64,000 nt of DNA from Halorubrum sodomense (GTDB lineage Archaea > Halobacteriota > Halobacteria > Halobacteriales > Haloferacaceae), in contig NZ_FOYN01000002.1 in NCBI RefSeq assembly GCF_900111935.1, positions 496,001 through 560,000 on the forward strand, written 5' to 3'. Below, piece after piece: positions 54,223 through 61,881 of the stretch. Made by a program: the position numbers and the translations under genes. How positions within the stretch are numbered: the stretch's first letter is position 1; each line of letters begins with the position of its first letter. A model generated the notes under the pieces. The model did not search any database, had not been told where the DNA came from, and saw nothing but the letters and a program-made list of their open reading frames with translations.

Positions 54223-55386
54223 ATGTCCATCAAACGAACGCTGTCCGTGGCCCTCCAGGTGGCCGCGGTGCTGGTCGTCCTCTCGCTCGTCGTCGGGCAG
54301 TTCCTCGGCCAACCGATCCTCCTCAGCTACGTCGAGACGGGGAGCATGCAGCCGACGCTCGACCCGGGCGACGGGTTCGTGGCGATCCCGGCCCAGATCG
54401 CGGGCGATATCAGGCCGGGAGATGTCGTGACCTTCGAGGCTCAAGAGATCCAGGGCGGCGGCCTCACGACCCACCGAGTCGTCGAGGAGACCGAACGCGG
54501 GTACATCACCCGCGGGGACAACAACCCCTTCACCGATCAGGACGGGGGTGAGCCGGTCGTTCAGGACGCGCAGATCGTCGCGAAGGCGCTCCAGATCGGC
54601 GGTGGCGTCGTCGTGATCCCTCATCTGGGTACCGCCGCCATGGGCTTCCAGTCCGCGCTCGGCGCCGTCCAGACGCGGTTGGCGGTCACGTTCGGTGCCC
54701 GAGCGTTCCTGGGAACGCAGGGGCTCGCGTACATCGTCTTCGGGCTGTCGATGGTCGCGTACGCGGTCGACTGGTACCTCCACGCCGGCACGCGCGACCG
54801 CGGCTCGCGCGACCGCTCCCGCGACGACGGCACCTCCGTGCTGGCGATCCTCGGCGTGTTGGCGCTGGTGCTGATGGCGACGGCGACGGCCGCGATGGTC
54901 GTCCCCGCCGGGACACAAGAGTACGGCGTCGTGAGCGCCGAGTTCGAGTCGGAGAACCCGACCGTCATCGAGCGCGGCACGAGCCAGGAGATCGAGTACG
55001 TCGTCCCCAACTCGGGGCTCGTCCCCGTGTACGCGTATGTCACGCCGGCCAGCCCGGGCGTCGACGTCGACCCGCAGCGGCTCTCGGTCGGCAGTCGCGG
55101 CGAGGCGTCGACGACGGTGACGCTGTCCGCGCCCGACGAGACCGGGTACTACCGGCTCTTCGTCGTCGAACACCGCTACCTCGCCGTGTTGCCGCCCGGT
55201 ATCGTCGACGAGCTGTACGGGGTCCACCCCTGGGCGCCGCTCGTCGCGATAAACGGGCTTCTCGGCGGCGGTATCGTCGGAATCGGGTTGGTGCTGTTGC
55301 GCGGCGAGCCCGCCCGGATCCGGTCGCGCGACTCCCGCGAGCGGCCCCCCCTCCACAGGCGACTCCTCCGCGAGTTCTACAGGTGA
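54223..55386 (+). CDS. SipW/ER-type signal peptidase I with C-terminal domain
   Basis: A 387-residue membrane protein. The catalytic serine is in YVETGSMQPTLDPGD, and the second active residue is a histidine in GGLTTHRVVEE in place of bacterial lysine, as in ER-type and SipW peptidases. YITRGDNNPFTD completes the box. After the peptidase come two helices (about 165-185, 205-230), an external beta domain and a final helix (about 345-365). Longer than simple Sec11, it fits the dedicated peptidases encoded beside DUF1102/TasA-like substrates. Confidence 0.9.
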   Translation: MSIKRTLSVALQVAAVLVVLSLVVGQFLGQPILLSYVETGSMQPTLDPGDGFVAIPAQIAGDIRPGDVVTFEAQEIQGGGLTTHRVVEETERGYITRGDNNPFTDQDGGEPVVQDAQIVAKALQIGGGVVVIPHLGTAAMGFQSALGAVQTRLAVTFGARAFLGTQGLAYIVFGLSMVAYAVDWYLHAGTRDRGSRDRSRDDGTSVLAILGVLALVLMATATAAMVVPAGTQEYGVVSAEFESENPTVIERGTSQEIEYVVPNSGLVPVYAYVTPASPGVDVDPQRLSVGSRGEASTTVTLSAPDETGYYRLFVVEHRYLAVLPPGIVDELYGVHPWAPLVAINGLLGGGIVGIGLVLLRGEPARIRSRDSRERPPLHRRLLREFYR

Positions 55387-55388
55387 CC

Positions 55389-56708
55389 ATGGCTTCAGAC
55401 CCAAACGAAACCCGTCTCCGACTCCGCGCCGTTTTGAACGCACAGTCCACGGCGATACTCGTCGTCTGCCTCCTCCTGGTCGCGGTCGGCGCGGGGCTCG
55501 CGTACACGACGCACGTCGATCCCGGCACGGAGACGCAGACGCGGACGGTCTCCTCGCTCACCGTCGAAAGCGAGTACCGGCACAGCGCGACCGTGACGGA
55601 GCCGAACGCCGTCTTCGAGACCGGCGCGGTGCTCGACGAGCGAAGCACGTACTTCACGCGGATCGCTCCCGAACTCGACGTGAGCGTGGCGACGAGCTAC
55701 GCGGCGTCGACCGCCGAGAACGTGACCGTCGAACTGGCTTCCGCCCTCGTGATTCGCAACGTCGGTGAGCAGGGGACCGTCTACTGGCGCGAGACGGAGC
55801 CGCTCGCGTCGGAGACCGTCTCGAACGTCGCCCCCGGCGAGCCCGTGAACGCCTCGTTCACGCTCAACAGCACCGCGATCGACGGGCGAGTGGCGGCGAT
55901 CGAAGAGGGGCTCGGCGCCTCGCCCGGACAGACAGAGACGTTCGTCAGGACCGAGGTCGCCGTCGACGGGTCGATCGGTGGCGTCCCCACGACGTCGACG
56001 CAGACGCTCGACATGACGATATCCCACGACGGCGCCACCTACTCCGTCTCCGATCCCGGCGTCCAGTCCGCCACAACGGAGCGGACCGTGTCGGAGACCG
56101 TCGAGCGGGAGTACGGCGTGCTCCGGTCGTTCGGCGGCCCGCTCCTCCTGTTCGTCGGCCTCGTCGGCGCCGGCGGGATCGGCTACGCGACCCGGGAGTA
56201 CGACCTCGCGCTCACGCCCGCGGAGCGCGAGTACCTCTCGTACCGCGACGACCGCTCGGAGTTCGACGAGTGGATCACGACGTTCCGGCTCCCGGGATCC
56301 GTTCACGAGCGCCCCACCGCCGAGGCGGGTTCGCTCCGGGACCTCGTCGACTTCGCGATAGACAACGACACCGGCGTCGTGAAGGACCCCGAGACGGGGG
56401 CCTTCCACGCCGTTTCCGGGGAGTTCATCTACACCTACCGCCCGCCCGCGCCGGGCAGCGCCGCCGACGAGGAGACTGCCGACGGTGCGGAGGTCGGCGG
56501 CGGCGCAGATTCGGGGGCGACCGCGCCGGAGGGCACGGGCTCGGCCGCGACCGCCTCGCCCCCGTCCGAGGACGGCGACTCGCCGGACGGCGGGACCGAC
56601 GACGCCGGCGTCGACGTGCCGGAGGAAGCGGACGTCTGGGGGACTGACGCCCGCTCGACCGACGACGACGCGGACGGGATGGACGGTCAGAGCGACGACC
56701 GGGCCTGA
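55389..56708 (+). CDS. DUF5305 membrane protein
   Basis: A 439-residue protein. It has one N-terminal helix (about 18-38), an extracellular beta-rich domain (EYRHSATVTEPNAVFETGAV and following), a second helix near residues 250-270 and a cytosolic tail ending in a long acidic disordered region. The pattern matches DUF5305 proteins, often encoded next to SipW-type signal peptidases in haloarchaea. The ATG lies 2 bp after the peptidase stop, so they are co-transcribed. An accessory role in surface-protein export or assembly is inferred. Confidence 0.8.
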   Translation: MASDPNETRLRLRAVLNAQSTAILVVCLLLVAVGAGLAYTTHVDPGTETQTRTVSSLTVESEYRHSATVTEPNAVFETGAVLDERSTYFTRIAPELDVSVATSYAASTAENVTVELASALVIRNVGEQGTVYWRETEPLASETVSNVAPGEPVNASFTLNSTAIDGRVAAIEEGLGASPGQTETFVRTEVAVDGSIGGVPTTSTQTLDMTISHDGATYSVSDPGVQSATTERTVSETVEREYGVLRSFGGPLLLFVGLVGAGGIGYATREYDLALTPAEREYLSYRDDRSEFDEWITTFRLPGSVHERPTAEAGSLRDLVDFAIDNDTGVVKDPETGAFHAVSGEFIYTYRPPAPGSAADEETADGAEVGGGADSGATAPEGTGSAATASPPSEDGDSPDGGTDDAGVDVPEEADVWGTDARSTDDDADGMDGQSDDRA

Positions 56709-56778
56709 TCCGTCCCGGCCGCGACCGGTTCCTCCGACCGCCGTTCAGTCGCCTCCGCTCTCGGTTCGCGCTGGCCGC

Positions 56779-56973
56779 CTACGTCGACGCCTCGTAGCCG
56801 GCGTCCTCGATCGCGGCCACGACCGCGTCGAGGTCGGCGTCGCCCTCGACGGTCGCGGTGCCCGCCTCGTGGTCGGCGCTCGCGGACTCGACTTCCGGCA
56901 GCTCACCGAGCGCGTCGGTCACGTTGTCCTCGCAGCCCGTACACGACATACCGTCGACGTCTATCGTCGTCAT
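56779..56973 (-). CDS. Heavy-metal-associated domain protein, CopZ-like copper chaperone
   Basis: A 64-residue single HMA domain with the metal-binding motif MSCTGCEDNV (CxxC) and the ferredoxin-like fold pattern ending AIEDAGYEA. It would carry Cu(I). It is transcribed away from a TRASH-domain regulator, sharing a 130-bp promoter region, so copper-responsive control is likely. Confidence 0.88.
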   Translation of the reverse strand: MTTIDVDGMSCTGCEDNVTDALGELPEVESASADHEAGTATVEGDADLDAVVAAIEDAGYEAST

Positions 56974-57037
56974 ACGCGGCCGTTGGCGCCGCGGGCACAA
57001 TTGCCTTTCCGTCGCCCCCGAGGCCGACCGGTTTCCC

Positions 57038-57074
57038 GGACGCCCGACGCCCGGACGGCCGACGCCCGGACGCC
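57038..57074. repeat. 15-bp direct repeat in the copper-gene intergenic region
   Basis: GACGCCCGGACG occurs at 57046-57057 and 57061-57072, with a partial copy (GGACGCCCGACG) just to the left. The array lies between the chaperone and its divergent regulator, about 32 bp before the regulator ATG. It may be a regulator-binding site or slippage. Confidence 0.55.
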
Positions 57075-57103
57075 TTTTGCCCGCGCCGGTCGAACGCCCG
57101 GCC

Positions 57104-57694
57104 ATGCGCACGCTCGACGAGACGGACCGAGAGATCATCCGGCTGCTGCTGGCCGACGCCAGGCGCCCGTACAGCGACATCGCCGAGCGCGTGGACCTGT
57201 CGGCGCCCGCGGTGTCGGACCGCGTCGACCGGCTCCGCGAGATAGGGGTGATCGAGGGGTTCACGCTCCGGATCGACGGCGACGCGCTCTCCGACGGGCT
57301 GCGAGCCCTCGCGACGCTTTCCGTCGCGCCCGCGCACGCCGACCGCGTCCACGAGGCGGTCGCGGGCCACGAGCGCGTCGAACACGCGTTCCTCACCGCC
57401 GACGGCGAGGTGACGGTCGTCGCGCGCGTCGAGGAGGGGACCGCCCGCGACCTCGTCGACGACGCGGTCGGGTTAGAGACCGTGACCGAGCTGTCGGTGC
57501 GGCCGCTCGACGCCCACGAGTGGTCGCCCGCGGTCGGCGACGCGGACCTCGCGGTCGACTGCGTCGAGTGCGGCAACACCGTCACCGCCGAGGGGGAGTC
57601 GGCCCGGATCGACGGGACGCTGTACCACTTCTGTTGCGGCTCCTGTCGGGAGAACTTCGAGGAGCGGTTCGACCGGATCGAGGAAGGGGCGTAG
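57104..57694 (+). CDS. AsnC/Lrp-type regulator with C-terminal TRASH metal domain
   Basis: A 196-residue regulator. The N-terminal AsnC-type helix-turn-helix reads LDETDREIIRLLLADARRPY and LSAPAVSDRVDRLREIGVIE. A ligand-binding RAM-like domain follows (about 65-135). The C-terminal TRASH domain (CVECGNTV, HFCCGSCRENF) binds metal through cysteines. Similar proteins regulate copper export in archaea. It is divergent from the CopZ-like gene. Confidence 0.88.
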   Translation: MRTLDETDREIIRLLLADARRPYSDIAERVDLSAPAVSDRVDRLREIGVIEGFTLRIDGDALSDGLRALATLSVAPAHADRVHEAVAGHERVEHAFLTADGEVTVVARVEEGTARDLVDDAVGLETVTELSVRPLDAHEWSPAVGDADLAVDCVECGNTVTAEGESARIDGTLYHFCCGSCRENFEERFDRIEEGA

Positions 57695-57758
57695 TCGGGG
57701 GGTCTCCGGCGCCGAGGAGAGTAACGTACTTGAGTGCCCGCCGGTTAGCCGGAGTCGC

Positions 57759-57909
57759 AGTCCCGTGGTGTAGTGGCCAATCATAATGGCCTTTGGAGGG
57801 AATCCGTCCGCGTTCGTGACGCAAACGCGGTCGTTGGGCGTTCCGGCAAGGACGCTCGTCGGGTGCCCGAAGTCAGCCATTGACGGCGGTTCGAATCCGC
57901 CCGGGACTA
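57759..57909 (+). tRNA. tRNA-Gln (UUG) with intron
   Basis: Acceptor arms AGTCCCG (57759-57765) and CGGGACT (57902-57908) pair fully, followed by discriminator A at 57909; CCA is not encoded. Anticodon stem ATGGC (57786-57790) pairs with GCCAT after the intron, and the loop reads CTTTGGA with anticodon TTG at 57793-57795. The T arm contains GGTTCGAATCC. The intron (57797-57874, 78 nt) is inserted after position 37. An intron in tRNA-Gln(UUG) is known in Haloferax, where it is shorter. Confidence 0.93.
57797..57874 (+). other. 78-nt archaeal tRNA intron
   Basis: The intron begins AGGGAATCC and ends CCCGAAGTC; a one-base shift of both boundaries is possible. Exon CTTTGG can pair with intron CCGAAG near its 3' end, which forms the central helix of a bulge-helix-bulge splice signal. 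Internal hairpins include CCGCGTT/AACGCGG and TCGGG/CCCGA. It encodes no protein. Confidence 0.8.
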
Positions 57910-57940
57910 TTCTCCGAACGAAGTGAGGACGAATAGTCCC
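57903..57940. terminator. 10-bp inverted repeat overlapping the tRNA 3' end
   Basis: GGGACTATTC (57903-57912) and GAATAGTCCC (57931-57940) are exactly complementary, with an 18-nt loop. One arm contains the tRNA 3' terminus. It may stop or process the tRNA transcript, or be a leftover of repeated integration at the tRNA end. Confidence 0.4.
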
Positions 57941-57985
57941 GACCACGGGTTCGAAGCAGGGAACGGAGCGAAGCGGAGTGACTGA

Positions 57986-58007
57986 GGTTCGAATCCGCCC
58001 GGGACTA
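57986..58007 (+). repeat. Second copy of the tRNA-Gln 3' end (att-like direct repeat)
   Basis: A 22-bp exact copy of the tRNA 3' end (57888-57909, T arm through discriminator) recurs at 57986-58007, 98 bp downstream. Integrative elements that use tRNA genes leave such repeats (attL/attR). No integrase or cargo lies between them, so this would be a scar or an alternative att site. Confidence 0.75.
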
Positions 58008-58059
58008 CTTCCGCCGCGAGCAACGACGCGAGCCGAAGGTATCCTCGGTCTGGAGCCGC

Positions 58060-58482
58060 CTACGCCCCGTCGAAGAACTCGTCGAAGAGGTCTCGGACGC
58101 GCCCCTCGATCTCGTCGCGGATCTCGCGGACGCGCTCGATGTCCTGCCCGTGCGGGTCGTCGAGGGCCCAGTCGCGCCCCTCCACGCCGTCGGCGAGCGT
58201 CAGCGTCGAACAGCCCATCGTGGCGACCACGTCGCACGCGTCGAGTTCGGCGGTCGAGACCTCGCGGGGGACGCGGTCGGAGAGGTCCACGTCGACCTCC
58301 TCCATCGCCTCCACGACCTCGGGGTGGACCTCGTCGGCCGGGCGCGTCCCGCCGGTCACGATCTCGACGCGGTCGTCGAGGCCGCGCTCGCGGCGCTCCC
58401 GCTCCGCGAACGCGGCCGACATCTGGCTGCGACCGGCGTTCTGGACGCAGACGAACCCGAACGTGACGACGTCGTCGCTCAT
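58060..58482 (-). CDS. Low-molecular-weight phosphatase/arsenate reductase family protein
   Basis: A 140-residue protein of the low-molecular-weight tyrosine phosphatase fold used by arsenate reductases. The active-site P-loop is CVQNAGRSQ (CX5R). A mid-protein DVVATMGC carries a second cysteine, and the general acid lies in LDDPHGQDIERVREIRDEI. Presence of the additional cysteine favours arsenate reduction over phosphatase activity. No ars genes are adjacent. Confidence 0.85.
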   Translation of the reverse strand: MSDDVVTFGFVCVQNAGRSQMSAAFAERERRERGLDDRVEIVTGGTRPADEVHPEVVEAMEEVDVDLSDRVPREVSTAELDACDVVATMGCSTLTLADGVEGRDWALDDPHGQDIERVREIRDEIEGRVRDLFDEFFDGA

Positions 58483-58572
58483 ACGGGACCGTTCCGACGG
58501 GTCCGGATAACGGTTGCTATGAGGAGTATAGAGCGGTACGTAGTCCGCGTGACGCGGTCCGATGGCCGCCGC

Positions 58573-59211
58573 TCACTCCAGCACGACCGAGAACCCCCAC
58601 GTCGTCGACGACTCCGGTTCGGCGTCGGCGGTAACGGTCGAAATCGTCGTCTCGAAGCGGTACTCGCCGACCGGGAGGCAGGCGTCCTCACCGGGCGTCG
58701 CGTACAGGTCGACGAGCCGCTCGCTCGACTCGCCGGCGGCGATCCCGAACGTCCGGTACTCCTCCGTGACCGCGATCTGGTCGGTGAGCCGCCAGCAGTC
58801 GGGTTCGGCGGGGTACTCCTCGCCGCCGGGAAGGAGCACGAGCGCGTCGTCTTCGTCGTAGACGTACTCGAAGTGGACGGCCCGCCCGTCGCCGACGCGC
58901 ACCCGCTCGTCGCCCGCGTTCGTCAGCGTCGTCCGGAGCTGCGGCGGGCGGTCCTCCGTCGCGGCCTCGTAGGAGACTTCCACGCTCGGCTGGACTCCAA
59001 CGTCCACGTCGCCGTCGGTGGCGACGATCGAGACGCCCGGGCCGCCGGTCCCCTCCGGACGCGTGCCGCCGGCGTCGCCGCCGTTCCCGTCCGACCCCGG
59101 CGGCCCGTCGGAGTCGTTCCCGTCGCCGCCGGTCGACGCGCAGCCGGCGAGAGCGGCCAGCCCGCCCGCGCCCCCGACCGCCCGGATGTACCGCCGTCGC
59201 GTCCGCGTCAT
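58573..59211 (-). CDS. Twin-arginine lipoprotein of unknown function
   Basis: A 212-residue exported lipoprotein. The signal RTRRRYIRAVGGAGGLAALA ends in lipobox AGC. A glycine/aspartate-rich linker leads to a beta-sandwich-like domain (TTLTNAGDERVRVGDG; SERLVDLYATPGEDACLPVG) with two cysteines that could pair. A TATA-like CTATACG about 28 nt upstream supports the start. No function can be assigned. Confidence 0.78.
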   Translation of the reverse strand: MTRTRRRYIRAVGGAGGLAALAGCASTGGDGNDSDGPPGSDGNGGDAGGTRPEGTGGPGVSIVATDGDVDVGVQPSVEVSYEAATEDRPPQLRTTLTNAGDERVRVGDGRAVHFEYVYDEDDALVLLPGGEEYPAEPDCWRLTDQIAVTEEYRTFGIAAGESSERLVDLYATPGEDACLPVGEYRFETTISTVTADAEPESSTTWGFSVVLE

Positions 59212-59311
59212 AATAGGCCCGAGAGCACCGGCGCACGTATAGCCTTACTGTCGGGGCGCTCCCCCGCGGATCGTGTGTGTCATTTTTTACCATGTGGGTC
59301 GTTGGGGTCGT

Positions 59312-59815
59312 ATGGACATCAGCGATTACCGGGACGCGGTCGCGGCGAACCGACGCGCACACGGCTTCGAGGCGGTCGAGGCGGGGACGGACGCGTTCGA
59401 GCGGCTGTGGGCGGCCCGCGAGACGGACGACACGCTCGGCGACGTGGCGGTGTTGGCGACGCTCGTGGGGGCGGACGAGAGCGAGACGGACGGGGTCGAC
59501 GCGGAGACGCTCGTCGACGTCGCGGCGTCGTTCCGCGAGGTGCTCGCCGACCGGATCGACCCCCGACCGGGGCGCGCGGACGGCGGCGAGGCCCCGACGC
59601 CGATCGGCTACGTGACGTTCGCGGTCCCGGATCCGGACGCGTCGCTGCTCGACGCGATGTCCGGGTTCACGGTCGCGAAGCGGCGGACGAACGTCTTCCC
59701 GCTCGTGTACGACACCCGGGCGGAGCGGCTCCACCGCCACGAGGTGCCGCGGCTGAAGGGGCGGGGCATCTACCGCCGGCAGGCGGACGACGCCGAGCGG
59801 CTTTACGACGTATAA
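59312..59815 (+). CDS. Haloarchaeal conserved-looking protein of unknown function
   Basis: A 167-residue soluble protein starting MDISDYRDAVAANRRAHGFE. Other notable stretches are TPIGYVTFAVPDPDASLLD and AKRRTNVFPLVYDTRAERLHRHEVPRLKGRGIYRRQ, split near residues 125-155. The last part is basic and ordered, unlike a random frame. No family is recognised. It precedes repeat element D and converges on the actin gene. Confidence 0.7.
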   Translation: MDISDYRDAVAANRRAHGFEAVEAGTDAFERLWAARETDDTLGDVAVLATLVGADESETDGVDAETLVDVAASFREVLADRIDPRPGRADGGEAPTPIGYVTFAVPDPDASLLDAMSGFTVAKRRTNVFPLVYDTRAERLHRHEVPRLKGRGIYRRQADDAERLYDV

Positions 59816-59884
59816 GCAGTGGTGTTCGGATCGGAGAGACCCGTCGCTGACGTGTCGGATGACTGCTCATACATAACTGACTGA

Positions 59885-60168
59885 AGCTCGACGGAGAACA
59901 CCTCCAAAGCCCCAGCCGGGAGGCGGGCGCACGCTCGCTGCGGTCCTCCGTCGCTCGCTCCGCTCGCTCCTTGCGGTCCTTGCTTCGCCTGCGCCCGCCT
60001 CCCGGCTGTCCCTTTGAGCCCCGCCCCGTACAGCGACCGCACCTCACGCCTCCCCAGCCTCGCGGTTCGTTCGGGACTCCCTACGGTCGCCCCTCACTCA
60101 CCGCGTCCCTCGCGCGTGCTCCTCGCGGCCTCCGCTTCGCTCCGGCCGCTCGCAGGCACGCGCCACCG
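59885..60168 (+). repeat. Dispersed structured element, copy D
   Basis: This copy lies in the 435-bp gap between two convergent genes. It has one head unit (GGAG-AACAC-CTCC followed by AAAGCCCCAGCCG). Stem 1 has perfect 18-bp arms (59914-59931, 59990-60007), whose inner positions differ from copy C in compensating pairs (GGGAGG/CCTCCC against GTGAGG/CCTCAC). The block GTCCCTTTGAGCCCCGCCC and CACGCCTCCCCAGCCTCG follow. Stem 2 is CGCGGT/ACCGCG (60061-60066, 60100-60105). Stem 3 is GCGGCC/GGCCGC (60125-60130, 60144-60149) inside GCGCGTGC/GCACGCGC. Confidence 0.86.
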
Positions 60169-60250
60169 CAGTAGTCTCGATACGCATAGCGCGGACCGGT
60201 CGCTGTGGGGTTCGAAAATAATAGAGCCGAACTGGCCGCTCGCGCGCCGC

Positions 60251-61303
60251 TCAGACCAGCCGTTCCGCGATGCGTGCCGCGCCCTCCGCGGCCGCGGTGG
60301 CGGGCTCGTCGGGCGAGACGACCTCGACGTCGCGGTCGAGCGCCTCGGTGAGCCGCTTCTCGAACTCCTCGGTGAGTCCGGGGATACACGCCATGCCGCC
60401 GGTGGCGGCGACGGGGCGGCCCAGGGCGAGCTGGTAGGGTTTCATGTGGTCGTTGGCGAGTTCGGGGAGGAACTCGTTGGCGACGACGTCGACGACCTCG
60501 TCGATGTACCGGTCGACCGGCTCGCGCACGCCGCGGTCGACGGTGAACTCGTGGCTCCCGCCCCCGGGCTGCTGGATCACGTCGGTGAACGGCTCGAAGT
60601 CGTACACGTCGGCGTGTTCCTCCTTGTACTCCCGGGCGGTCGTCCGGTCGATGTGGACGCGGCCCTGGCTCTCCTCCTCGACGGCGGCGACGATCCGGCG
60701 GTCGACCTCGTTGCCCGTCACCGAGCCGGTCGAGAACGGCGAGAGCTGCTCGCCGCGCCGGTAGGCGCACGCCTCCATCGTCGTCGAGCCGAGGTTGATC
60801 GAGACGAACACCTCGTCGATCGCGTCGAGCTCGTCGCCGTACGCGGGGATCGCCCCGCACAGCGACTCGGGGTAGCTCCGCGTCTCGACCTGGCCGATGG
60901 AGGAGCCCTCGATCACCGACTTGAGGTTCTCGACGCCCGCCTCGTTGTCGATGGTCGGCACCGCGTAGACGACCGCGCTGTCCTCGGGCACGTCGTGGGC
61001 GTCCACGACCGCCTCGAAGAAGCGCTCCGCGTCCGCGACGCTGTCGTCGTCCTCGGGGAGTCCCGAGCGCAGCATGAAGCGCACGCGGTCGGGGTACTCG
61101 ACCGCGGCCTCCTCGCCGAACAGCACCTTCTCCTCGCCGGTGATGGCGTCCTCGTAGGTCGCCAGACAGGTCAGCACCGAGTGGCGCTCGCGCCCGCCCC
61201 GTCCGTCGGGGACGTCGAGCACCGTTCGGGTGCTGCCTAATTTCACGCCGACCGCCGCCGATTCGTCCGTTTCGTTGATGTCCGTGGATTCGTCGTCGCT
61301 CAT
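60251..61303 (-). CDS. Archaeal actin-superfamily protein (salactin/volactin-like)
   Basis: A 350-residue actin/MreB/Hsp70-fold ATPase. The phosphate-1 loop region is VGVKLGSTRTVLD, phosphate-2 is VFVSINLGSTTMEACAY, and the adenosine motif is VAATGGMACIPGL. YPESLCGAIPAYGD and EVDRRIVAAVEEE fit the haloarchaeal actin group, whose described members form dynamic filaments. Its ATG overlaps the stop of a FlaD/E-domain gene by 4 bp. Filament formation is inferred from family. Confidence 0.85.
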   Translation of the reverse strand: MSDDESTDINETDESAAVGVKLGSTRTVLDVPDGRGGRERHSVLTCLATYEDAITGEEKVLFGEEAAVEYPDRVRFMLRSGLPEDDDSVADAERFFEAVVDAHDVPEDSAVVYAVPTIDNEAGVENLKSVIEGSSIGQVETRSYPESLCGAIPAYGDELDAIDEVFVSINLGSTTMEACAYRRGEQLSPFSTGSVTGNEVDRRIVAAVEEESQGRVHIDRTTAREYKEEHADVYDFEPFTDVIQQPGGGSHEFTVDRGVREPVDRYIDEVVDVVANEFLPELANDHMKPYQLALGRPVAATGGMACIPGLTEEFEKRLTEALDRDVEVVSPDEPATAAAEGAARIAERLV

Positions 61304-61785
61304 TGGTCACTCGCACACGAAGCGATCCGGACGATGGAGACGAGGCTGATCCGGTGGTCCGCGGGCGTGAACGGCCGGTCGCGCGTCGGGGCGTCGAACC
61401 CCTCGAGTCGGCGCGTCAGCGCCGCGACCGCGTCGTCGCCGACCCAGTCGAGCTCGCCGTAGTAGGACAGCGCGTCCCGGCTCCGCAGGTGGCCGCCGAC
61501 GTCGACGAGGTAGCCGAGCCACTCGCCGACCTCGCGTTCCGCCGCGGGCGACGCCGGGATCGCCGTCAGGTACGGCCGATCCGCGCTCTCGCCGCCGTTC
61601 AACCGCTTCCCACGCTGACGCTGGAGCAGCTCCGTGAACGCGGCCGAGCGCGCCGCCTGCTCGGCCCGGTTCCGGTTCGGCCGCCGGAGCGCCCGCTCCC
61701 GAGGCGCTCCGTCCGCACCGTCTCGCGGCGCGTCCGCGATCCGGCGCAGCTCCCGTACGTCGTATCGTCGTGGATTCAGACTCAT
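61300..61785 (-). CDS. FlaD/FlaE-domain protein coupled to the actin gene
   Basis: A 161-residue protein. The second half is an archaellar FlaD/E domain: RPYLTAIPASPAAEREVGEW, then LGYLVDVGG, then YYGELDWVGDDAVAALTRRL. The first half is basic with an Arg/Ala-rich helix. In archaella, FlaD/E links the chemotaxis adaptor CheF to the motor. There are no other fla or che genes here, so this is a stand-alone FlaD/E paralogue. It is upstream of the actin gene and translationally coupled to it. Promoter: CATATAACC about 45 nt upstream. Confidence 0.78.
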   Translation of the reverse strand: MSLNPRRYDVRELRRIADAPRDGADGAPRERALRRPNRNRAEQAARSAAFTELLQRQRGKRLNGGESADRPYLTAIPASPAAEREVGEWLGYLVDVGGHLRSRDALSYYGELDWVGDDAVAALTRRLEGFDAPTRDRPFTPADHRISLVSIVRIASCASDQ

Positions 61786-61881
61786 GTTCCGTCCGTCGTT
61801 CGCGTCCGTGCCCGAACCGTCGCGACGGGGTTATATGATAGTTGGCTCGCAGTTATCAGCGATGAGAAACTACGCCCCCGA

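Noticed and set aside
57911-57985. Second tRNA gene downstream of tRNA-Gln
   Set aside because: Only the T arm and acceptor 3' strand are repeated; no 5' acceptor, D arm or anticodon arm can be formed.
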